From Dermatemys mawii (taxonomy: Eukaryota; Chordata; Testudines; Dermatemydidae), in contig ML677334.1 in the NCBI GenBank assembly GCA_007922305.1, positions 19,769,234 to 19,833,233 on the forward strand: a stretch of 64,000 nt of DNA. The letters are read 5' to 3'. The notes beneath the pieces were generated by a model. The model had not been told where the DNA came from. It saw only the letters and a list, made by a program, of their open reading frames with translations, and ran no database searches. The translations under genes were made by a program, and so were the position numbers. Below, piece by piece: positions 57,434 through 64,000 of this stretch (position 1 is the stretch's first letter; every line of letters begins with the position of its first letter).

Positions 57434-57532
57434 ATGGCACAGGCCGGCGGCCCCGGCTCCGCACTCGCTGGAGAGGACGGTGCAGCGATGAACCCCAGGA
57501 AGGTGGCGCTGATCACCGGCATCACCGGCCAA
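57434..57532 (+). CDS. GMDS: GDP-mannose 4,6-dehydratase, exon 1 (partial CDS)
   Basis: First coding exon of GMDS, the cytosolic NADP-dependent short-chain dehydrogenase-type enzyme. It converts GDP-D-mannose to GDP-4-keto-6-deoxy-D-mannose, the first step of de novo GDP-L-fucose synthesis. The 33 codons begin MAQAGGPGSALAGEDG and end with MNPRKVALITGITGQ. The block VALITGITGQ is the first beta strand and glycine loop of the Rossmann fold; the GxxGxxG motif is completed by exon 2, which is outside the window. Two in-frame ATGs are possible. The first (57434, T at -3, G at +4) gives a low-complexity leader of the length usual for the vertebrate long form. The second (57488, G at -3) has the better -3 context and would give a short form. 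The exon ends in phase 0 at a GT donor. This is the only host exon I can defend in the window. Confidence 0.9.
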
Positions 57533-57541
57533 GTAAGGGGG
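57533..57541 (+). other. GMDS: GMDS exon 1 splice donor
   Basis: The boundary reads CAA|gtaaggggg. Positions +1 to +5 fit the donor consensus, but the last exonic base is A, not the preferred G. Reading through instead would reach a stop within six codons, which supports splicing here. Confidence 0.85.
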
Positions 57542-58504
57542 GGGCCTTAGAGTACAAACGGAACCGCGTCTGTCTTCTACCCCAGTCCTGAGGCCAGGGC
57601 TCTGCGCAGCCCCCCGGCGGGGTGTGTGTGTGGGGGGGGGGCGGCCCAGGCCTCTGCGGCTGGGGGGCGGGCGGACCTCAAGGCTCCGTGGCGGAAGGGG
57701 AGCGAGGGGCGCCGGTCTCAGGCCTCCGCGGGGAGGGGGATCGGGCCCCTCCGCGGACTGGGGAGCGGGGCTGGCTTGGGGACAAGGGGACCCCCCCCCC
57801 CAGCACTCACCGGCGGCGCGGCTGGGGCCGGGTCACTGCGCTTCCCGCCGCCGGTGAGTGCAGGCCCGGCCCTGCTGCAGAGCCGGGGCTGGGGCAGGAA
57901 GAGGCGGGGCGGAGCAGGGACGGCGGCCCCGGGGAGGAGGCGGAGCAGGGGGTGAAGGAGGACGCCGCTGCGCAGGGCACCGTATGGGGAAGGACGGTCC
58001 CGCGTGAGGCAGGGCCAGGAGGTCGTGACACGTGTGAGTTGCTTCTGTCTACACGTGTCTCTGCTGGGTTGTTAGCTAAGTACGGTAACCCCTGCAATGT
58101 CCCACACATGAGCGCGTATCCGCTCCCTGCTGTGCACCAGGATGTATTGGACTGATAACCTGGTAGACATAAGGGTTGCTATTACTTACCAAACCGTATT
58201 GGGCTCAACTTCATCCTTAACTGATATTGACTGAAGAGAGACAAGAAATATTTGTAACTGGTTTGTAAGAATGGTGTCTCGCATCTCCCATTTTCTATAG
58301 TTTTACAATTTTAAGTATAGCACATCATTTGATATTTACATGCAAAAATGAGGTCACTTGGTTCTTAATATACAGTTTATGTGAGGGCACTTGATTTACA
58401 AGACAGAGTTCTTAATCTTGTGTTTAATTCTCATATAAGTGGTTCAAACTTTAAAGTTTGGATCAAGTTTTTATCATTTTTGGGAGAAAAGCAAGCATTT
58501 TACT

Positions 58505-59092
58505 CAGGGCTGGTGCAAGGATATTTTGCACCCTAAGTGAAACTTCTACCCTGTGCCACTACTTTTCAGTGTCCCCAAATCTGGGAGTGCTGGGGGGGGA
58601 CTCAAGGTCTCAGCACTCGGGGGAACCCAGCGGCATGGGGGACTCAGGGTCCTGGTGCAGGTGGGGGGAGGGGGAGAATTTCGTTCTGCCCTGCAGCCAA
58701 TCCGGGGCTGGCGCTGAACGGGCCGAGACAGGGGACCGTGCTGGGGCTCCCTTCCAGCCTCCCGGGGGTGGAGCTGGACTCGGCCCATCTGTGAAATGCC
58801 CAGCCTGCAGCTCTGCCCCACAGCCTGGGACTGCAGCACAGTGCACCATACAGCAGCAGAGGCCGGGGCTGTCCCTGCACCTTCCCTCTCCCCCGCCCTG
58901 CCTATCTGACCTTCCTTGATGGGCCCCTGGACCTGCCCCTTCCCTCCGGGGGGAGCTGCTGCAGCCAGGGCCGGTGCAAGGATATTTTGCTCCCTAGGCG
59001 AAACTTCTACCTTGAGCCACTGCTTTTTGGCACCCCCAAATCTTGGTGCCCTAGGTGGGCGCCTAGTTTGCCTAGTGGTTGCACCAGCACTG
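58505..59092. mobile_element. hAT non-autonomous element with duplicated left end
   Basis: The terminal sequences cagggctggtgc (58505) and gcaccagcactg (ending 59092) are inverted repeats. The flanking 8-mers attttact (58497-58504) and tttttact (59093-59100) differ at one base, so this is one hAT insertion. Inside it, at about 58969, a second copy of the left end begins ('cagggccggtgcaaggatat', then 'gaaacttctacc'), about 460 bp from the first. The GC-rich interior (58580-58960) creates long open frames on both strands, none with a domain. Confidence 0.85.
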
Positions 59093-59499
59093 TTTTTACT
59101 AAAGTCAATAGACATGAACTAATAAGAATGTTATAACTGAAACTGGATCCTACAGTGCCTGCAACCCAGTGCCACAATAGGAACTGTATGGTGAAACTGA
59201 CATTTATTGTCTATCTGTGCAGAATACAAAAGAGAAAACATAAATAGTGACAATTGACTGAAGGTGGAATTTGCCCGCAGAACACTATAATTGAGGAAAG
59301 ACTGGGATTGATTGAGAATATACTTGAACAGTGGTATTACCTTCTAATGACATACCTTTTATCCCAAATGCATTCCTTTGATTTAGCACAGCTAGATCTT
59401 TTGTAGGCCATAGTCATTGGAACTCATTAGATTCCAGAGGATGGGCCATCAGAACCTGTTCTTCTGCCTAGCGGAGAATGGAGACCTGAGCCTTACCTT
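59093..59499. other. Intron sequence, nothing recognised
   Basis: Unremarkable AT-rich intron DNA after the hAT element. Confidence 0.4.
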
Positions 59500-59822
59500 A
59501 TTCACCCCCCCACTCCCTGCCCCTTATCCAAGGGCCCAGCCCGACCCCGACCCCCTTACCATGCCGCTCAGGCCCGCCGGAGCAAGACACGCTGCCCTCC
59601 CAGAGCTCACAGTTCCGCCCCCTTACCACGCCGCTTACAGTGTCAGGAGCTCCGGACCCGCTGGAGCTACAGTGCTGCCCCGGAGCAGCAGGCCAGAGCA
59701 CGGGCAGTGCGGTGCGCTGAGGCTCGGGGAGTGGGGAGAGGGGCTGGAGCAGGAGCTCAGGGACCGGTCAAGAAGGGCTCACGGGCCGGATGTGGCCCAC
59801 GGGCTGTAGTTTGCCCACCCCG
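59500..59822. mobile_element. hAT element, right part, G/C-rich family
   Basis: The right end 'gtggcccacgggctgtagtt' followed by tgcccacccc (ending about 59822) matches the family at 43522 and 49313. The GC-rich interior lies upstream, but the left inverted repeat was not found, so the copy is incomplete or rearranged. Open frames over it are composition artefacts. Confidence 0.6.
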
Positions 59823-60969
59823 TCCTAAGTGCTTATCAGTCTGGCTGATTGACCTTCACAGGGAAACTTCTAACTAGCTGCAGCGACTCCTTAGACGAGG
59901 TGTTTGGAGCAGTCACAACGTTGAAGTTATCCTGTGTGTCCCTCCTGTTGCCCAGACCCTTCTTCCTCCCAGCATCAGTGTTCTATTGGCCTCACTTACT
60001 CCATAGTGGGGATAGTGGTAATTCCATACCTCTGTGAGAGACTCAGTAACACAAGAATCACGGTAATGGAGCTGAGCCCTTTTCCATTCTTTCCCTTCCC
60101 TGGCTCCCCCACACTCCACCCCCCACAACAAAACAAAAAGCTCTATCATCTTCAGGCACCTTTTGAGCCCAGGATAGATGAAATTTTCTTCCTCTTTAGT
60201 CAAACTCAGGTTTACCTCAGAAGGTTGCAGTTCCCTGGGCCTAAAGGGGAGCGGCAGCATAAAAAGCGGATCAGCAGTCTGGTTTCCAGATTGTTCCCCG
60301 TTCCACGAATGCAATTTAGTGGTAAGACCAAAATTCCTCCGACTCTGCAACAGACATGAATGTCTCCCTCTGCAAAACTGTTAGGTAGCTTTCCTTTTGT
60401 GCCATGTACGCTGCTGCTCGGTAAAATTTGAGTTTTATATGTTTCACATCAGTTTTTTTGCTCACTTGTTCTGTCTCTGCAGAACAGAGTGAAGTGGCTA
60501 TGGAGAGACTAGTAGGGTGTTGACGGTAGGAAGAAGGGGAAAAGAGGATTATTTTTTTCTAATAAAATGGGTTAGAGCAAGTAGGATTTAGAGCTCCTCT
60601 TTGTAAAGGTCCTCAACCATCCTGGCTATTGTAGTTCTAATTTTTCCAGGTAGCATAGGATTTATCTGAATTGGGAGGATAGCATATGTGTATTACCCTA
60701 TGTCTCTCAGAGTCTGGGTCTCTTTCTCTCATTTTTTGATTTATTTGGCTAAGGAACATTAATCCAGTTCCCCCACTTCTTCACGGAGCCTATTACTTTT
60801 CCCAGCAACTTTCTGGGTCCTCCTTATACTGGATTCCTATATACTGGTTGAGATGCTCTTATTTCTGCGTGGTCTAGGTCTGCAAATACTTAGGCAAAGA
60901 TGTTGGAAGTAAAGGAGAAAGTAGTGGTATCAGAGCCTGCCTCCTTCTGGCCCTATTTCTGAAAAATCA
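59823..60969. other. Intron sequence, nothing recognised
   Basis: No repeat with clear ends. Overlapping long frames on opposite strands (59913-60350 minus and 59934-60359 plus) have no domain resemblance and contradict each other. Confidence 0.4.
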
Positions 60970-60977
60970 CTATAGCC

Positions 60978-61288
60978 CAGGGATAGGCAACTTATGGCAC
61001 AGGTGCCAAAGGTGGCACACAAGCTGATTTTCAGTGGCACTCTCACTGCCCAGGTCCAGGCCACCAGTCTGGGGGGCTCTGCATTTTAATTTAATTTTAA
61101 ATGAAGCTTCTTAAACATTTTTAAAACCTTATTTACTTTACATACAACAATAGTTTAGTTCTATATTATAGACTTATAGAAAGAGACCTTCTGAAAAGGT
61201 TGAAATGTACTAATGGCATGCAAAACCTTAAATTAGAGTGAATAAGTGAAGACTCGGAACACCACTTCTGAAAGGTTGCTAATCCCTG
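60978..61288. mobile_element. hAT non-autonomous element, 311 bp
   Basis: The 8-bp target duplication ctatagcc is perfect (60970-60977 and 61289-61296). Ends cagggataggcaact (60978) and ggttgctaatccctg (ending 61288) are inverted repeats. The interior is AT-rich and non-coding with the phrase 'tggcacacaagctgattttc'. It lies in GMDS intron 1. Confidence 0.9.
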
Positions 61289-61296
61289 CTATAGCC

Positions 61297-63559
61297 TGTG
61301 ATTGTATGTGAGGTTGGGGGAGGTGGAACAGGGGACATAAGCATAGTCCTTACAAAAGCTTTGTTTACCACAGGTTAAGATCCTTTGCTAAAATTACAAG
61401 GCAGACTGCTGCAAATCCGTTAAAATCTGTTCGATTTCTTTTGCCACTCCTGCTTTCTACATGCATTGTTGAGCAGGCACATTTCCTCCTACGCAGATTA
61501 ATTATTGCAGCAATTTATATGTGCTCACTGGAACCTGTATTTGCTGCACCTGCTCTGGAGATGGAGGACTTCCTTCTCTGGGAGTGCCCACCTGGCTGGT
61601 GCTAAAGTCTTAAATTAAAACAAAGAAAAATGAAAATATACAATCTGTCATAAACCAACACCACATAAAATCATAAATTAAAAATAGAAAACACAGTAAG
61701 TTTTCCAGACAAGTTGGTTGATTTTCTGAGATCTGGGCTTAGTTTAGTTCTAGGTTGCTTTGAGCAGTAGTTAGCCTTATATTCTTAACTTGATTTAAGG
61801 TTGTTTTAGAATAATGGTATAACTTGTAGGTCTGGATTAGTTGCATTATTGAATTGGAACATCCATATTAAAGAGACTGACGCAGTGTGTGGATGACAAA
61901 TATAACGTACACGATAAGCAAAGTCTTGATCCAACTGGTTTGTCAGCTACAGGAATGTACTTTCTTTGGGCAAAGTATTCTGCAGATCTTGGCTTTTTTC
62001 CTAGTGACGTTACTAAGGTAGTTGAGTGTAGATAAACTTGTTTGTCAGGTAGAAGTGTGGTGGCTGTAGTATATTTGAACAGTGGGCTGGGAGAGGAAAA
62101 AGACCTTTGTAGTTTGTTACTGTACACAGTCAGTACTGAAAAAAAAAACCCCTCTGAAATATTTTCCAAGTTTTATACTTAATTATGATCTGGCCTAGTC
62201 ATCTGTTTCCCTTGAAATGCCATATAACAAAGAGTTTTCGTTGGCTACAGTGAAATCTAGTGTAGGGGAGAGAGCTCTTTCTCAGCAGCTGTCCCAGTGC
62301 CCAGATACAAGCTCATGCTATGGAGAGAGTCAATGGGAGAAAATTGTGGCTCTAACTACTTCCTGTACTTCACTCCCTCCCCTCTGGATAATAAGTATCT
62401 ATCTTTGTTGTCTTCTGGCATTTCCTCTTTATCTTGAAGAGATGCCATGTCTTCATTCATTCCGCTGTCCTGGGTGGGTATGCACTACTCTCTTATTCTA
62501 ATGAGTTGGTTCCGCCACAGTAGGGTTGAGGCATGCGATTAACAGAAGTTGTGCTGTCAGTTTCAGTTCTCTACCTGTTCTGGCACTTCTCATGAGCGTT
62601 TGTCACTTCATTTTTGAAGCACTGTCTGTGTACCACACTATAAATAAGAATAAGTTAAAAGTTGAAGGAAATCTTGTGCATCAATCCCTAACTTGTAATG
62701 ACTGAGTGTATATCATTAGTAGTAACACTTCACCACTTTTTTTCGTATTCTGATCCATGAAATGAGTGAACCTCTCTAAGAGCATGAAAATGTAAGACTG
62801 GTATGCATAGAAAGAAAGGAAGCGCCAAATAATGCAAGGAATATCTGTGCATACTCCTCTTCCAGTTCTTTCAGATATTTGCTTTCTACTTTGGAGGCTC
62901 TTCTGCTGCTAGCAAATACATGCTCCCTGGACTCCCTACCACCTGTCCTTTCCTCCCTGTCTCACATTCATGTGCTCTTGCAAGTAAAGAAACCAGAACT
63001 GCAAGACTCCTGCAACGCTAGCCTTGGGCCTCCACATCTGAAAGTTAGTCTATCAGTAATCGTACTGCAGTGGTTCTGTGATGGTACTAAATTAAGCTTC
63101 CATTTGACTTGCATACAATTCTGAATATCCTTTTTTATTTTATTTATTTTATTTTTTTTTGGTATTTTTATCAGATTGCCAAGGGATATTTGTCAGTGAA
63201 GCAGGTGACAGAATGTCTGGTTTTCTTCCTGCTGTTACTTCTCTCAGTGCTCCCTATCAGAAGTGATGCAGAATTGCCTTCTTGCATTTGGTATATTTAT
63301 TGATATAAGCCTGACAATTCTTTTCCTTCATACCCCACTAATACAAAAGCTATATTCATAATGTTTTTGCATTTCAGGTAGGAATTTATAGTACTACTGG
63401 GGTGGCACAGTCTTTCCCTTAGTGTCTTCTACAGCACTGAGCAGCACGTTGTGAGCACTAAACAGACTCTTGCCTTTCAGTATGTTTATACCTAACCTAT
63501 ATATGCAAAAATACAGAATGCCATGCTGTCTTGTGAGGTCTGGCCTCTGTGAATGAATT
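61297..63559. other. Intron sequence, nothing recognised
   Basis: AT-rich intron DNA without recognisable exon. A T-rich low-complexity run is at about 63130-63165. Frames at 61846-62169 (minus), 62217-62501 and 62879-63124 have no domain, and none opens with the expected GMDS exon 2 residues. Confidence 0.45.
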
Positions 63560-64000
63560 AGGTCTAGCTCCCCTGTGCCTGAACAGGTGCTCCTACTTTG
63601 GCCAGTGAAGAGAACAGTCCAGCACCTGGGGACTATAAAGGACCAGGAATCTGAGGTGGGGAAGCCTTGGTCAGAGTCAGTCAGGAAAAGTCTGGAGGAG
63701 GTGTCTGGGGAAAGCTGCAGAAAGCTCCACAGGCTCTCCCTGAGAAGAGAGAGGAATGAACAGGAAGCAGTAGAGGGGCTAGCCAGCTGTTCTTCCTGAG
63801 CCAGAGAGAGCCAACACCAGAGAAGGGTGGACAGGACTGAACTCTAAGACCAGCGGAGGGTGATGCCTGATCAGAACTAGAGAGCCAGACAGGGCAGTAT
63901 TGGAGAGTCTGGTCGTAGTGAAGGACTCCAGCGCTGTATTTGGTGGATTGCAGTGTTGGGAATCGTTATATGGACTGGGCTTTATTTTACAATAAATTAA
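63560..64000 (+). repeat. LTR-like block, cut by the window end
   Basis: A TATA-like 'gactataaaggacc' near 63630 is followed by purine-rich sequence and, at 63991-63996, AATAAA. This resembles the R/U5 side of a retroviral-type LTR. Neither end nor TSD is visible, so the class is tentative. The open frame at 63575-63799 is compositional. Confidence 0.4.

Larger units (their letters stand above)
57190..58060 (+). promoter_or_regulatory. GMDS: CpG island and probable GMDS promoter region
   Basis: A sharp rise in G+C and CpG density spans GMDS exon 1 and the start of intron 1, in strong contrast to the AT-rich surroundings. No TATA box is seen just upstream of the start codon, as expected for a housekeeping-type promoter. 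C-rich stretches such as 'ccccgcgcccgct' (about 57380) could bind Sp/KLF factors. In intron 1 two perfect CACGTG boxes sit at 58029-58034 and 58052-58057. The transcription start was not located; a bidirectional start is common for such islands but is not shown here. Confidence 0.8.
57533..64000 (+). other. GMDS: Start of GMDS intron 1
   Basis: Everything after the donor belongs to intron 1. I looked for exon 2, which should begin with codons for Asp-Gly-Ser-Tyr after an acceptor, and found none, so the intron continues beyond the window. The first 500 bp are CpG-rich. They include C and G homopolymers (57791-57801; about 57632-57641). The rest holds three hAT-type insertions and an LTR-like block. 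Confidence 0.8.

Noticed and set aside
57622..58155. 177-residue open frame just after GMDS exon 1
   Set aside because: It lies in the CpG island, overlaps two other open frames on the same strand and one on the other, and is Gly/Pro/Arg-rich without a domain. It is best explained by high G+C.
58546..59115. 189-residue minus-strand open frame
   Set aside because: It spans a hAT element with a confirmed target duplication and its GC-rich interior; no domain is recognised.
59146..59160. 'ggatcctacagt' as a possible start of GMDS exon 2
   Set aside because: No acceptor tract precedes it and the following codons do not continue the enzyme.
59934..60359. 141-residue frame in GMDS intron 1
   Set aside because: A 145-residue frame on the opposite strand overlaps it nearly fully, neither has a domain, and neither fits GMDS exon 2.

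Overview
The window is non-coding vertebrate DNA with one recognisable host gene end. Its CR1 LINEs, a Penelope-like element, many hAT and PIF/Harbinger-type short elements, retroviral-type solo LTRs and eroded MIR SINEs together point to a turtle. A crocodilian or another sauropsid is the main alternative. This assignment rests on recognising repeat families by eye and is inference.

The only host coding sequence I can defend is the first exon of GMDS (GDP-mannose 4,6-dehydratase) at 57434-57532 on the + strand. It lies in a CpG island at about 57190-58060 and ends at a splice donor at 57533, inside the Rossmann GxxGxxG motif. The window from 57533 to 64000 is the start of intron 1; I see no exon 2. 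The first 56 kb are upstream intergenic sequence in which I find no host exon.

Layout. 0-11 kb: a Harbinger-type MITE, two head-to-head CR1 copies (3566-6975), and a split minus-strand CR1 (8036-10840) interrupted by an unclassified block of about 1.5 kb and by a hAT element. 11-33 kb: mostly unique sequence with MIR relics, microsatellites, a GC-rich repeat ending in a perfect 28-bp hairpin, and several MITEs. 33.9-35.4 kb: a fold-back hAT transposon with two oppositely oriented transposase C-termini and a perfect 8-bp target duplication. 38.4-39.3 kb: a CR1 with a solo LTR inside. 43.2-45.1 kb: a three-level nest (hAT inside Penelope-like inside an LTR-like element). 50.8-54.6 kb: a reverse-transcriptase LINE relic broken by two LTRs, one with its tip inverted. 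55.2-56.0 kb: another solo LTR. 56.3-57.2 kb: a GC-rich repeat abutting the GMDS CpG island. Intron 1 carries three hAT-type insertions and an LTR-like block at the window edge.

The transposon coding relics are all broken by stops, frameshifts or lost catalytic residues. The insertions give a relative time order: CR1 and LINE copies are hosts, LTR, Penelope and hAT elements are later guests.
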